A DNA stretch of 64,000 bases from Bacillus aerolatus (lineage in GTDB: Bacteria > Bacillota > Bacilli > Bacillales > Domibacillaceae): the NCBI RefSeq assembly GCF_009183655.1, contig NZ_WEIO01000003.1, positions 1-64,000 of the forward strand, written 5' to 3'. Position numbers and translations under genes: made by a program. Position 1 is the first letter of the stretch; each line of letters begins with the position of its first letter. Below are positions 7,429-17,026 of the stretch, piece after piece. The notes under the pieces are model-generated. The model saw only the letters and a list, made by a program, of their open reading frames with translations, had not been told where the DNA came from and did no database searches.

Positions 7429-10400
7429 TTAAAACTTAATTTCAACTAACACCGGGTCATGATCACTCGCACGCCCAGCCATGTCTGTAAAGTCGGCGTT
7501 AATGTGGACAATGTCCGCCTTTGTTGACTTAGCCAGGTTGTTAGAAACTAAGATGTGGTCAAGCACTTGTGAGTTCCCTTGGAATAAGTAAGTGTAGCGT
7601 TCTTTTTCCTTAACTTTGTCGATCATATTAACTAGTTCATTTCCTTTTAAAATCTCCAATGTGCGGGAAAATTCGAAGTCATTTAAATCACCAAGGACAA
7701 CGACGTTCGCCTGTTTATTTTCTGTTTTAATATTTTCCACGAAATCATTGACGATTTGTGCCATTTGGTGGCGCTGCGCTTCACTTCCGTAAACAGGAGG
7801 CTGTGTGGAACCAAATAAAGGTGTGTCTCCTGACTTTGAGTTAAAATGATTGGCAATGACGATGACACTCTCACCTTGAAAATCAAATTGTGCAGCCAGC
7901 GGTTTGCGGCTATTGTTAAATGCATCATTGTTCGGATCGATGCGGCCCGGGTTATACGTCAGCTTCCCGTCTTTATAATCGACCGGCTGTGCGGCGCTTC
8001 CAGGCTGTGGTCCTTTCGTAAGAGAAACGCGCTCCGGATTATAAAGAAAGCCGACACGAATGTTTGCATTTGGCGCTCCGCCATCTTTGTTATTTTCAGG
8101 ATTAATATTGACGTATTCGTATGCTGGACCACCCGCTTTTTCGATGGCCGCAATTAAGCGCTCATAGCTCTCGGAAGCATCGGAATCGCCCGCTGCTTGC
8201 CCGTTATTATCTTGTACTTCCGTTACTCCAATAATGTCCGGGCTTTTCATATCTTTCGCAAAAGCGCGCGCAAGCTTTTCGGCTTTTGAATCAGGCGTTT
8301 CATTACTCGCTTTATTATTTGAGAAGTTCTCCAGATTATAAGACGCAATCGTTAACTTTTTCTTCGCTTGTCCGAGCTTGGTTGTTTCCGGCTTGGCTTT
8401 TCCTTTTTTAAAGGCTGCCTGTAAATCCGCTAAGTCCGCATAGATTTTGTAATTTTGGAAGCCATAATTCACTACGCCCGCCACGGTACCGTTGAATAAA
8501 TCTCCCGTTGCTACGTCAAAGTTTCGTGCTTCATTGTTAGGAAACAATTTAAATTGGATTCTTTCCGGATGCTGATTGTCTTCAGTTAAACGCACCCCGC
8601 CGTTGACTGTGTCAGTTTTAGCCTTTTTCTGAACGACGATGAGATCGCCGTGTTCTTGAGGAGCCACCGCTTTCATGTCTCCAACTTCAACACGCATACC
8701 TTCAATGCTTTCCCAAAAATCAATCGCATCTTCTTCAGGATCAAACTCTTTGAAACTGTCATTATCTATCACTTTTGTCGGCAAGTTTTTGCCGATGACA
8801 ATTGGGCGGGGCAGCTTCTCACCACTTGCTGCCTTCTCGACTTTGCCGCCTTGATCGTCACGCGCGTTTATTTGTGTAATCGATAAGTCCGTTTCTCTTT
8901 TTGAGTTATTGTAGCCGTCAATATGATATTCATCAACTTTCCCGCTAATGCGGACTTTATCTCCAATGGCAGTATCCGTCGCTTTACCAGTATAAACAAT
9001 GAGAGCTTCTGACGTTTTCGGATTGTCATCTATTTGATCGTCAGGTGTTTGAATGTGAAAATAATTCCCGCTGCCGATTTTATACGTGTACGTAACAATC
9101 CCTTCTATATTCGTGACAATCTCTCCTTTTAACGGAGATTCATGAGAATCACCTTGAATGTCATGAATTTGCAGCCCTTCTTCCGGATCGAACACTTTAT
9201 ATTGGAATTCTTTTACTTCCGTTTGTGTCAAACCTTCTTTTTTAGCAAATACTTTGACCGTCATGTTTCGGTCCACTGTGATCGGTTCTTGATATAAGCG
9301 GCCGTGTTGAACCGGGCCTTCTCCAGTAGTCGTATAAAAAATGTCCGCTCCTTCAGTTGCCGTTTCCAATGTTACTTTCGTTCCGGCAGCGATGAGTCCT
9401 TCTTCTGGCGAAGCAAATACAGACTGAACAGCAGTCGCATCAGCCACAATATCCGCTTCCCCGCGCGGAATGATTTGATACTTTTCTCCAAACTGCTGCA
9501 CAATTCCGGTAATGGAGTCATAAGTCGTTCCGACAGCAATATTCAGTGCAGCTGTCTCGTCACGAACGATAAAATTTGTACCGTCTGCAGCCGTGTAATT
9601 CACCCAGCCGGATCCTTGCTCTGCACTTTCAATCGTGACGTCTTTGACGGTTGCCAGTTTCGATTCATTTTCTTCATTTAATTCGCTTCCCGCAAGTTGC
9701 TTAGGGGAAGGAAGGCCGACATTTCCTTCGTTATTTACTAAAACAGCCGGATCGATTTGAAGCAAATTCTGATATTGCTTTAATGATCCGGTGACAGTGA
9801 TTTCATCGCCTGGCTGAACATCCAATGAAGCCGGACGGACGGCGATGGCCGCTGTTTCATCTTGAATGTGAATCGTATTTTTTAACTTCGCTGTCACGAC
9901 TCCTTTTGTCGTAACCGTGCCTGTTTCCTGAGCACGTGCTTCCGCGATTGAAACAACTTCAGCCGGATCTTCTCCCGGCTCTTCGGGGTTAGTGCCTGGA
10001 TCTTCACTTGATACAAATTCAATCGTTAAGGCCGTGTCTTTTTTAAACGATGGCGCACCAAAATACGCGCCAAGTTCCCCTGTAATCTGAACCTTTTCCC
10101 CAATGTTCTCCGGGTTCGTTTTCAAGCCAAATGTGGTGCGATTCCCAGCTGGGGTTTTCAACTGGACAGGCATAATCTTGCTTTTATCCTTTTCATTGGC
10201 GGAATCAGCGATCGCAATATTCGTATCATCAACGAAAGGACCGGTAAATTGATACGATGGCCCGCTTTTCGTATAACCAACAATATACCCTTCCACCGTG
10301 GCTTGTCCGCTGTTTTGAGCCATCGCCTGTGCAACCGTATGGATTTCAGCTGCTTTTGAATGGCTTGCAGATAACGGTGAAAGTAGGCTGATGAGTAAAA

Positions 10401-10449
10401 TGAACATTAAAGCAGCATTAAATAACTTTCCAACATTCTTTTTCTTCAT
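7429..10449 (-). CDS. Secreted multidomain endonuclease/exonuclease/phosphatase-family nuclease
   Basis: A 1006-residue exported protein. Residues 1-34 form a signal peptide (hydrophobic core FNAALMFILLISLLSPLSA, then SHSKAAE). Two OB-fold-like nucleic-acid-binding modules follow (about 40-145 and 165-245, the second with IHIQDETAAIAVRP). Next come a short beta module, a chitobiase-C-like module (ASPEEGLIAAGTKVTLETAT) near 345-420, and a further OB-like module near 430-530. The catalytic EEP domain spans about 695-1006 with SYNLEN, VTEVQ, GDLND and the terminal SDHDP motif. The layout recalls B. subtilis YhcR-like nucleases, but there is no LPxTG anchor. It probably degrades extracellular DNA. 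It is divergent from the S-layer esterase gene. Confidence 0.88.
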   Translation of the reverse strand: MKKKNVGKLFNAALMFILLISLLSPLSASHSKAAEIHTVAQAMAQNSGQATVEGYIVGYTKSGPSYQFTGPFVDDTNIAIADSANEKDKSKIMPVQLKTPAGNRTTFGLKTNPENIGEKVQITGELGAYFGAPSFKKDTALTIEFVSSEDPGTNPEEPGEDPAEVVSIAEARAQETGTVTTKGVVTAKLKNTIHIQDETAAIAVRPASLDVQPGDEITVTGSLKQYQNLLQIDPAVLVNNEGNVGLPSPKQLAGSELNEENESKLATVKDVTIESAEQGSGWVNYTAADGTNFIVRDETAALNIAVGTTYDSITGIVQQFGEKYQIIPRGEADIVADATAVQSVFASPEEGLIAAGTKVTLETATEGADIFYTTTGEGPVQHGRLYQEPITVDRNMTVKVFAKKEGLTQTEVKEFQYKVFDPEEGLQIHDIQGDSHESPLKGEIVTNIEGIVTYTYKIGSGNYFHIQTPDDQIDDNPKTSEALIVYTGKATDTAIGDKVRISGKVDEYHIDGYNNSKRETDLSITQINARDDQGGKVEKAASGEKLPRPIVIGKNLPTKVIDNDSFKEFDPEEDAIDFWESIEGMRVEVGDMKAVAPQEHGDLIVVQKKAKTDTVNGGVRLTEDNQHPERIQFKLFPNNEARNFDVATGDLFNGTVAGVVNYGFQNYKIYADLADLQAAFKKGKAKPETTKLGQAKKKLTIASYNLENFSNNKASNETPDSKAEKLARAFAKDMKSPDIIGVTEVQDNNGQAAGDSDASESYERLIAAIEKAGGPAYEYVNINPENNKDGGAPNANIRVGFLYNPERVSLTKGPQPGSAAQPVDYKDGKLTYNPGRIDPNNDAFNNSRKPLAAQFDFQGESVIVIANHFNSKSGDTPLFGSTQPPVYGSEAQRHQMAQIVNDFVENIKTENKQANVVVLGDLNDFEFSRTLEILKGNELVNMIDKVKEKERYTYLFQGNSQVLDHILVSNNLAKSTKADIVHINADFTDMAGRASDHDPVLVEIKF

Positions 10450-10930
10450 TTCTTCCTCTCCTTTTCTTTTCTTTTTCTCATTGCAATAAGTTATCTATTA
10501 ATAAAAGTTTGAACTAAAAGGCCTCGCTTACTGAAATCACCTTCTTGTCGTACTGCTGCTTCTTATCTCCCTACTAAACTAGTAAAGCAGAATTTTATTA
10601 ATAATCAGTAAAATTTATTTGTAGCTAGAGTAAAAGTTTTGTTAACTTGGTTCTCTAATGCTTATTCTTGCGCGTTTTGGAAATATCGCTTCCAGAAAAA
10701 TCCTCATCCAAATTATACAATATGTGGGTTGATTTTAACTGTGTACTTAGGAGGAGATCATTTCGCTTATTGTTTTGACTGTGTTTCCTTTTGGACTGTA
10801 ACGCATCATTACGCAGCGAGCTGCCCCCTTAGAAAATAAATGAGCATAAAGAACTCGAATGCTGTTATAATAGACCTAGTATCCTACATATACCTATTAC
10901 TTCTATTATCTTATTTTCGGGAGGTTATTT
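10450..10930. other. Divergent intergenic region between two exported-protein genes
   Basis: 480 bp separating the nuclease (left) and the SLH esterase (right). Its recognisable content is the esterase promoter near 10863-10871 and an AAAGAAC SinR-like heptad at 10848-10854. The rest is AT-rich with no further ORF or RNA that I can support. Confidence 0.5.
10863..10871 (+). promoter_or_regulatory. Extended -10 promoter of the SLH esterase
   Basis: TGTTATAAT (perfect TATAAT with TG extension) 60 bp upstream of the ATG. The -35 is poor. AAAGAAC, the reverse complement of the SinR heptad GTTCTTT, sits at 10848-10854 in the spacer/-35 area; a single half-site is weak evidence of control. Confidence 0.55.
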
Positions 10931-12202
10931 ATGGGGAGGAAAAAAATTTTTGCTAGTTTGTTGAGTGTTATTCTTTTTGTAACCGCGTTTCTTTCACCGG
11001 CAACAGCCGAGGCAGTTGAAACAAAGCTTGACTATGTTGCTCTTGGTGACTCGCTGGCAGCAGGACAGGATCCGTACAAAAAGATTGGTGCGGGTTATGC
11101 AGATATGATCGCTGAAAAGCTTCGTACAGACGGAAAACTCGGTTCTTTTACGAAAGAGTACAGCGCTAGTGGAGCAACCACAACGGACGCATTAAATTCA
11201 CTGAAAAATCAAAAAGTTCAACAAGCAGTCAAACAAGCTGAGATTGTCACGTTATCTGCGGGTGCCAACGATTTATTTAAGGTGATTAAAATTGACCCGG
11301 CTACGAGCAAAATTGTTTACGACTTAGCTGAAGTACAACAAGTAATGTTAACACTGCAACAGAACTTAACGGCAATTACTAGCCAATTGAAAAGGCTGAA
11401 CCCAAAGGCTCAAGTTTATGTCATGGGGTATTACTTTCCTTTCCCTCACTTTCCTGAAGGAGAAGAGAAAGAACAGGCAAAGATGCTGTCTCTACAGTTA
11501 AACCAATTGATAGAAGGTGCAGCCACATACAACGGAGCAGCCTTTGTTTCTGTCCAGGAATTTGATAAAAATGGAGCGGCTTATGTAGAGAACCCTCAAG
11601 ATGTTCACCCGAATGCTGCAGGCTATCAAGTAATGGCGGATGCTTTCTTCAAGGTCTATCATTCAGCGGACCGATTTAGTGATCTTCCGGAAAGTTCGGA
11701 GGCACGCCAAGCCATTTTAGCATTAGCGAACGCCGGCATTTTATCCGGCAAACCGGATGGAACTTTTGAGCCCGGCCGGAATATTACACGTGCAGAGACA
11801 GCGATTGTTTTGGCGAAAATTGTGCCGAACCTCCCTGAATCTCCGAAAAATCCAGGGTTTAAAGACATCTCTCCAAACGTGAAAGCGTATGATGCTATCG
11901 CTAAATTGACGGAAGCAGGAGTTTTCGCAAAAGCTTCGAGATTCAATCCGAATCAACAGCTGACAAGAGCACAGATGGCACGTCTTTTGTCAGTGATCTA
12001 TAAGCTTGAAGCTGCGGGGCCAACAAATTTCAAAGATGTGCCGGCTGACTTCTGGGCGAAAAAAGAAATTGATGCCGTAGTAACAAATAAAGTGATGATT
12101 GGATCAAACGACAATTCCTTTCACCCGAACAATCCAATCACAAGAGCGGAGTTTTCAATAACGATTTACCGAATATTAGAAAGCTTGAAAACCGCTGCCT
12201 AA
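10931..12202 (+). CDS. SGNH/GDSL esterase with three S-layer homology domains
   Basis: A 423-residue exported hydrolase. A signal peptide of about 30 residues (FASLLSVILFVTAFLSPATAEA) precedes an SGNH domain with GDSLAAG (catalytic Ser), SAGANDLF (Asn block) and DVHPN (catalytic Asp/His). Three SLH repeats follow at about residues 245-295, 310-360 and 368-417, each ending in TRAE/TRAQ motifs. SLH domains bind pyruvylated secondary wall polymer, so the enzyme is expected on the cell surface. GGGAGG precedes the ATG. The substrate is unknown (lipid or acetylated polysaccharide). Confidence 0.9.
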   Translation: MGRKKIFASLLSVILFVTAFLSPATAEAVETKLDYVALGDSLAAGQDPYKKIGAGYADMIAEKLRTDGKLGSFTKEYSASGATTTDALNSLKNQKVQQAVKQAEIVTLSAGANDLFKVIKIDPATSKIVYDLAEVQQVMLTLQQNLTAITSQLKRLNPKAQVYVMGYYFPFPHFPEGEEKEQAKMLSLQLNQLIEGAATYNGAAFVSVQEFDKNGAAYVENPQDVHPNAAGYQVMADAFFKVYHSADRFSDLPESSEARQAILALANAGILSGKPDGTFEPGRNITRAETAIVLAKIVPNLPESPKNPGFKDISPNVKAYDAIAKLTEAGVFAKASRFNPNQQLTRAQMARLLSVIYKLEAAGPTNFKDVPADFWAKKEIDAVVTNKVMIGSNDNSFHPNNPITRAEFSITIYRILESLKTAA

Positions 12203-12218
12203 AATAACCGATAAAGCA

Positions 12219-12260
12219 AAACACCCGGAGAGAAGTGATTAATTAACTCTCCGGGTGTTT
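12219..12260. terminator. Terminator shared by convergent SLH esterase and M20 operon
   Basis: AACACCCGGAGAG pairs perfectly with CTCTCCGGGTGTT, with TTTT following on the plus strand and AAAA before it. It works in both directions. Confidence 0.85.
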
Positions 12261-12273
12261 TCTATTGTTATTT

Positions 12274-12342
12274 TTAAGAAGATGTTTCTTCTTCACAAAC
12301 CGTTTTGCAATAGCTCTTTCTTTTTTCTTCTATCGTGTTCAT
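12274..12342 (-). CDS. Possible 22-aa Cys peptide overlapping the M20 stop
   Basis: A 22-codon frame (MNTIEEKRKSYCKTVCEEET plus SS) whose ATG overlaps the M20 stop codon as ATGA, a coupling arrangement. It resembles the 33-aa ORF at 2522-2623 in the EEKxKxxCKxVCxE core, and both run straight into a terminator. There is no independent Shine-Dalgarno. It could be a real leader-sized peptide or an old 3' extension. Confidence 0.4.
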   Translation of the reverse strand: MNTIEEKRKSYCKTVCEEETSS

Positions 12343-13583
12343 TCGCTTGCAAGACGGCATAGCGCTTTGTAAAGGACAGACACTCCCTTTTCAATGTCTT
12401 TCCAGGAAGTTGCTTCTTCTTCACAGTGACTTTTGCCATTCACGCTTGGAACAAAGAGCATAGCCGTATCTGCTATTTGATTTATATACATCGCGTCATG
12501 CCCGGCGCCGCTGATCATTCGTTTATATGGCAGTTGATCTTCTTGGCAAATATCATTTAACACATGAATTATGTTAGATGAAAAGCGGACAGGACGGTTT
12601 GATCCTATTTCATTGATTGAACAATCGATTGCCTCTTTTGCTGCCATGTCTTGAATAAACTGTTTTAATTCTTCTTTATATTGATCCAGCTGATCGGCTT
12701 CTGGATGGCGAATATCTACCGAGAAAATGGTTTGCCCTGGCACCGCATTAATAATACCAGGAGTTGTACGAATGCGGCCTACTGTAGCCACTGTCCCGTC
12801 CTTTTTATTAGCAGCCCATTTGCTTATTTCTTGAATGATGGCTGACGCTGCAACAAGAGAGTCTTTCCGCATCGTCATTGGCGTGGAACCAGAATGGTCG
12901 GATTGACCGGATAACTTCACTTCCATCCAGGAAAATCCGGCCACCCCTTCAACAATGCCGATCGATAGATTTTCCGCTTCCAGTATAGGCCCTTGTTCAA
13001 TGTGTAACTCAAGAAAAGCGGCTATATGCCGGGCACGATCTTTTTCTTCTCCAAGAAAACCAATTTTTTGTAATTCATTTTTAAAATGAAACCCATCCGC
13101 ATCTTCCCGCTCATAAACATATTCTTTGGAAAACTTTCCTGTTACTACACCGCTTCCTAACATTTGCGGGGCAAAGCGTGCTCCCTCTTCGTTCGTAAAC
13201 GAAACAATTTCAATTGGATGGGTGTGCTCAATCCCGCGTTCTCTTATTGTTTCCATCGCTTCCAAGGCAGCTAAAACCCCTAACACTCCATCAAATTTCC
13301 CGCCTTTTGGAACGGTATCCAAGTGGGAACCCGTCATCACAACCGGCGCCTGACGATCTTTTCCCTCAAGCCGCCCATAAATATTACCGACATCATCGAC
13401 CCTCGTTTCCATGCCTAACTCCTGCATCCATTGAATGAATAGCTTTCTCGCTTCTTTATCTTCCTCGGAAAGCGCAAGCCTTGTCACACCGCCTTTAGCT
13501 GTCTTTCCGATTTGAGCCATTTCCAGCATGCGCGATTTTAACCGATTAATATTGATCATATTTTTATTGTCTGTGTGAATCAT
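12339..13583 (-). CDS. M20-family N-carbamoyl amino acid/allantoate amidohydrolase
   Basis: A 414-residue metallohydrolase of the hydantoinase/carbamoylase (AllC/AmaB-like) branch. Motifs are GSHLDTVPKGGKFDGVLGVL (metal His/Asp), FTNEEGARF (catalytic and metal Glu), HIEQGPILE, SDHSGSTPM (dimer/lid) and SGAGHDAM (C-terminal metal His). It would hydrolyse ureido compounds to the amino acid, CO2 and ammonia; allantoate and N-carbamoyl amino acids cannot be told apart here. The start at 13583 has GGGAGG 7 nt upstream; the ATG at 13598 lies before this site and is rejected. It follows the symporter by 51 bp on the same strand. Confidence 0.88.
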   Translation of the reverse strand: MIHTDNKNMININRLKSRMLEMAQIGKTAKGGVTRLALSEEDKEARKLFIQWMQELGMETRVDDVGNIYGRLEGKDRQAPVVMTGSHLDTVPKGGKFDGVLGVLAALEAMETIRERGIEHTHPIEIVSFTNEEGARFAPQMLGSGVVTGKFSKEYVYEREDADGFHFKNELQKIGFLGEEKDRARHIAAFLELHIEQGPILEAENLSIGIVEGVAGFSWMEVKLSGQSDHSGSTPMTMRKDSLVAASAIIQEISKWAANKKDGTVATVGRIRTTPGIINAVPGQTIFSVDIRHPEADQLDQYKEELKQFIQDMAAKEAIDCSINEIGSNRPVRFSSNIIHVLNDICQEDQLPYKRMISGAGHDAMYINQIADTAMLFVPSVNGKSHCEEEATSWKDIEKGVSVLYKALCRLASE

Positions 13584-13634
13584 TTTTCTGCCTCCCATAT
13601 GAAATAATGATTTGCTTCTAATTCATTGCCTTTA

Positions 13635-15104
13635 TTACGATGAAATACTGTTGCTGTCAGGGGGAACAATGATTTTTTCATCATCACTATTTGCTGAATC
13701 TAAATCTTCCCAATAAACAGCCCTGACTTGTTCCGTTTTATCATGTTGCGTAATTAAACTAATGCCGACAAGACTGATGATCGATACTAAAAAGCCAAAT
13801 ACGGTGTGGTCGATGCCGATCGCCAAATATGGCCAGCCGAGAGTAGCAATGGCTGACAATACCATGCTCCACACTACACCTTTTTTAGTTGTTCTTCTCC
13901 AAAACATGACAGCTAAAAACGGAAAGATCATAACCGTAGCGGATAACCTCAATGCCCACTGATACAAGGTAACAATATCCGTCATAGCATAAGCGACAAT
14001 CAGGCCTAAAACGGAGATAATCACTACTGTCCAGCGTGCTGTCGCCATAAGTTGTTTTTCATTCGCATTCGGATTCACGAGGCGGGAGTACAGATCTCTC
14101 GTTAAATTGGAGCTCCCTTGCAAAATAAAGGAATCGGCTCCTGTCATTAATGCCGCAAGCAAACCGACTAGGACAATTCCGCCAACAGCGGGCGGCAGCA
14201 ACTCGACAGTAACATAGGAAAATAACAAGTCAGGTCTTATGTCTGCCGGAGCAAACTGGCGGGCAATGATCCCGATACAAAAAGGTAAAATCGAGATGGC
14301 TCCAGCAATTAAAAACCCTGTAATACAAGCTTTTTTCGCTACTTTCTCACTTTCAGATGCAAACACCCGCTGCCAAGTTGATTGCCAGACGAGGTAAAAG
14401 GGGCCGACAGATAAGGCGAATAAAAGAACTTCATTTAACCCTGACGGACCTACAGGGGACAAGTATTCTATTTGTGTCTTTTCGATAATGTTCCCAAAGC
14501 CGCCGCCATACACAACACTTGCGGCAAACAATATCCCAATTCCCGCCAGCAAGATAAACGCTTGAATCGCATCAGTGACAATCGCGGCTGGCAAGCCTCC
14601 CAAAATGGTGAACCCTAAAATCAGCGCAAACGATAAAAAGATACCGAGGCCAAGCTCTATGCCCAGCGCAATTTTGAAAATGGTCGACATCCCCACAATT
14701 TGCAGCGCCAATGTCGGAACCGAATAAATAAACGCTGAAAGAATAGATGGAACGATGCCGGCTTTTCCACCAAACCTTTCACTAAATAAGTCTGCCAATG
14801 TGTAAAGTTTTTGTCTTCTTAACGGTGCGGCAAAAACAAAGATAAGCAAAATACTAAAGGCAATCCCCGGCAGTGCGAATTTAAAAAACCCCGAGAGCCC
14901 CACAGCAAAACCCATTCCAACCCAGCCAATAAATACGGCTGCTCCGCACCAAGTACTCACGATTGTGCCAACAATCGGCCAATAACCGACACTCCAGCCG
15001 CCAATTAAGTATTCATCGTACGTTTTTATTTTAAAAAAATAGTAAACCCCCATGGCGAACATAAAAATGAAATAAATGACGATATAGCTTACATACCAGC
15101 TCAT
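13635..15104 (-). CDS. Sodium:solute symporter family protein, copy 2
   Basis: A 489-residue SSF transporter closely similar to the one at 4150: SWYVSYIVIYFIFMFAMGVYY start, GTIVSTWCGAAVFIGWVGMGFAVG, TLADLFSERFGG, ALMTGADSFILQGSSNLTRD, and a YWEDLDSA tail. The start at 15104 is set by AGGAGG 6 nt upstream and by alignment with the paralog; the frame is open for 41 more codons without support. It forms an operon with the M20 hydrolase and lies next to a sigma-54 activator gene on the same strand. It probably imports the ureido substrate of that enzyme. Confidence 0.88.
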   Translation of the reverse strand: MSWYVSYIVIYFIFMFAMGVYYFFKIKTYDEYLIGGWSVGYWPIVGTIVSTWCGAAVFIGWVGMGFAVGLSGFFKFALPGIAFSILLIFVFAAPLRRQKLYTLADLFSERFGGKAGIVPSILSAFIYSVPTLALQIVGMSTIFKIALGIELGLGIFLSFALILGFTILGGLPAAIVTDAIQAFILLAGIGILFAASVVYGGGFGNIIEKTQIEYLSPVGPSGLNEVLLFALSVGPFYLVWQSTWQRVFASESEKVAKKACITGFLIAGAISILPFCIGIIARQFAPADIRPDLLFSYVTVELLPPAVGGIVLVGLLAALMTGADSFILQGSSNLTRDLYSRLVNPNANEKQLMATARWTVVIISVLGLIVAYAMTDIVTLYQWALRLSATVMIFPFLAVMFWRRTTKKGVVWSMVLSAIATLGWPYLAIGIDHTVFGFLVSIISLVGISLITQHDKTEQVRAVYWEDLDSANSDDEKIIVPPDSNSISS

Positions 15105-15303
15105 AAATTGCCTCCTTATTTTTTTAAACCGAAGGCGGCCCGCTGCTGCACCACTAGAAAACACAGTTATTTTACTAGCACTAATTTGGCTTAAAAAAGG
15201 CTGTCTATGTCTGGATGGCTGAATCATTCTTTAAGACTGTAAATACCACTCCTAATCTCATAATATTCTAAATTATCAAACTAATAAAATTAGTCATTTG
15301 CGA

Positions 15304-16671
15304 TTATTTGCCATGTACATACTTTTTAATTTTACGTGTGGCTGCTGTTTGGCTGATTCCAAGCTTTTCAGCGACTTTATAGGAAGATGGGTCCTTTTCA
15401 TACACTTCTAAAATAATAGATTTTTCGACTTCAGCAAGAATTTCTTTTAGCGTAGTATTGTTTTTTACAGAGGAAGATGCACATATATGTTCAGGTAAAT
15501 CTATCATTCCAATCACGGAATGATCCGCCATGACAACGAGACGCTCAATTAAGTTTTGCAGTTCTCTAACGTTTCCTTCCCATCCGTACGATAAAAAGGT
15601 TTCCAACACTTTTGGTGATAATCGTACTTGTTTGTTATAAGCGGTGTTGTGTTGATGAAGAAAGTAATGAGCGAGCGGAATAATGTCTTCCCTTCTTTCC
15701 CTGAGCACAGGGATCGTAATGGGAAAAATGTTTAGCCGGTAATACAAATCCTCCCGGAACAACCCTTTGTCAACCATTTCTTTTAAGTCCCGGTTTGTCG
15801 CCGTAATCATTCGGACGTTAATATCCAACTGCTCAGTGCCGCCGACAGGACGGAATTGCTTTTCCTGCAGAACATGCAGCAGCTTGGCCTGCAGATGAAT
15901 AGGAAGCTCGCCGATTTCATCGAGAAATAAGGTTCCGCCATTTGCTATTTCAAACAGCCCTTTTTTTCCTCCCCGTTCTGCTCCAGTGAACATGCCGCCT
16001 TCATAGCCGAACAATTCTACTTCAATCAGCGATTCAGGCAGCGCCGCGCAGTTAACGACATAAAACGGCTCCTTTTCTCTTTCGCTTAGTTGGTGAATAG
16101 CTTTGGCGATAATACTTTTGCCAACGCCCGTTTCACCGAGAAGAAGGACATGGCTGTTTACTGCTGCAACCTTTCTCACCATATGAAGCACCGCTTTCAT
16201 CCTCTCACTGTTTGAAATGATGCCTTCAATGCTCATTTGTTCATGAAGATCCCGCTTATACTGATTGAGTTCATCTTCCGTTTCCTCTAGTTGTTTCTTA
16301 AGCATCATTAGCTCTGTTAAATCTCTCGTAAAAGAGATGACGCGGTTTAATTTTCCGTTCGTGTCATAGACCGGCTTTGCACGGACGTACACGTAACGCC
16401 CGCCTATTGCTCTTTGAATCATTTCAACTGGATGGCCGACTTTAAGTACTCTTAATACCGCAGATGGCGAGAAGATGCCTTTTTCCTCTAGAACTTTCAC
16501 ATTCGTGCGCAAAATTTCTTCTTTCGTCAGCTGCATAAAAGAAGCGCTTACATTATTTACTCTAATAATATTCGCATCGGCATCGGTTACTAAGATTCCT
16601 TCAAATGAATACTCAAAGATATTCTCCAATTCCTGATTCGTTTCCAGAAGCCGCTCAATCTCTCTATTCAT
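15304..16671 (-). CDS. Sigma-54-dependent PAS/AAA+/Fis transcriptional activator
   Basis: 455 residues. A PAS sensor (about 10-115, FEYSFEGILVTDADANIIRV) is followed by a coiled linker and then the AAA+ domain (about 145-385) with Walker A GETGVGKS, Walker B GGTLFLDEIGE and the sigma-54-contact loop. A C-terminal Fis-type helix-turn-helix follows (KVAEKLGISQTAATRKIKKY). The loop reads GMFTGA rather than GAFTGA. GAGGAGG precedes the ATG. It lies upstream of the symporter/M20 operon and probably activates it, but I could not find a convincing -24/-12 site in the 199-bp gap. Confidence 0.92.
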   Translation of the reverse strand: MNREIERLLETNQELENIFEYSFEGILVTDADANIIRVNNVSASFMQLTKEEILRTNVKVLEEKGIFSPSAVLRVLKVGHPVEMIQRAIGGRYVYVRAKPVYDTNGKLNRVISFTRDLTELMMLKKQLEETEDELNQYKRDLHEQMSIEGIISNSERMKAVLHMVRKVAAVNSHVLLLGETGVGKSIIAKAIHQLSEREKEPFYVVNCAALPESLIEVELFGYEGGMFTGAERGGKKGLFEIANGGTLFLDEIGELPIHLQAKLLHVLQEKQFRPVGGTEQLDINVRMITATNRDLKEMVDKGLFREDLYYRLNIFPITIPVLRERREDIIPLAHYFLHQHNTAYNKQVRLSPKVLETFLSYGWEGNVRELQNLIERLVVMADHSVIGMIDLPEHICASSSVKNNTTLKEILAEVEKSIILEVYEKDPSSYKVAEKLGISQTAATRKIKKYVHGK

Positions 16672-16881
16672 TGTTTTCCTCCTCGCATAGATCGTCCCCT
16701 TTCTTTTTATTATACATGGAAGATGTGTTGACTTTGACAGCTCCGTAAACTTTAAGTTATCATGCGCTGTTTTCTTCTAATAAGCCCCCCTTTTTCCTCT
16801 ATGCTCATTAAATATGCAAATGCTGTGCCAGCCGATAAAGCTCCATTAGCAAGCGTTTTTAAATAAAAACGGCAAAAAAAT

Positions 16882-16917
16882 AAGTCCAAAAAGACTTGTT
16901 GAAGTCCTTTTGAACTT
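16882..16917 (-). terminator. Terminator of the germination operon
   Basis: A 16-bp stem with a few mismatches (AAGTCCAAAAAGACTT / AAGTCCTTTTGAACTT) around a 4-nt loop. The minus-strand 3' side runs into ATTTTTTTG. Confidence 0.75.
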
Positions 16918-16996
16918 AAAATGAGGAAGAAAAAAGGCGCCAGACACAACCTGTAAATTTACAAAAAAACAGGCACTTCCTTCCATTCGACATAAA

Positions 16997-17016
16997 CCGG
17001 GGAGTGACAGGCACCG
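16997..17016 (-). repeat. GGTGCCTGTCACTCCCC dispersed repeat, copy b
   Basis: On the minus strand CGGTGCCTGTCACTCCCCGG begins 10 bp after the stop of the second gerAB-like gene and is followed by TTTATGTCGA. Same orientation relative to the gene as copies at 18226 and 39469. Confidence 0.75.
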
Positions 17017-17026
17017 TTCCTTTTTC

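Larger units (their letters stand above)
16672..17026. other. Intergenic region after the germination operon
   Basis: 355 bp holding a terminator at 16882-16917 and, next to the gerAB-like stop, a copy of the GGTGCCTGTCACTCCCC repeat. A 65-codon minus-strand frame (16752-16949) runs through the terminator stem and has no ribosome binding site, so I do not call it a gene. Confidence 0.6.

Noticed and set aside
13635-15227. Longer start of the second symporter at 15227
   Set aside because: The extra 41 residues are hydrophilic, absent from the paralog, and AGGAGG lies just before the internal ATG at 15104.
16752-16949. 65-codon minus-strand ORF after the germination operon
   Set aside because: It runs through the operon terminator stem, has no Shine-Dalgarno and no recognisable motif.
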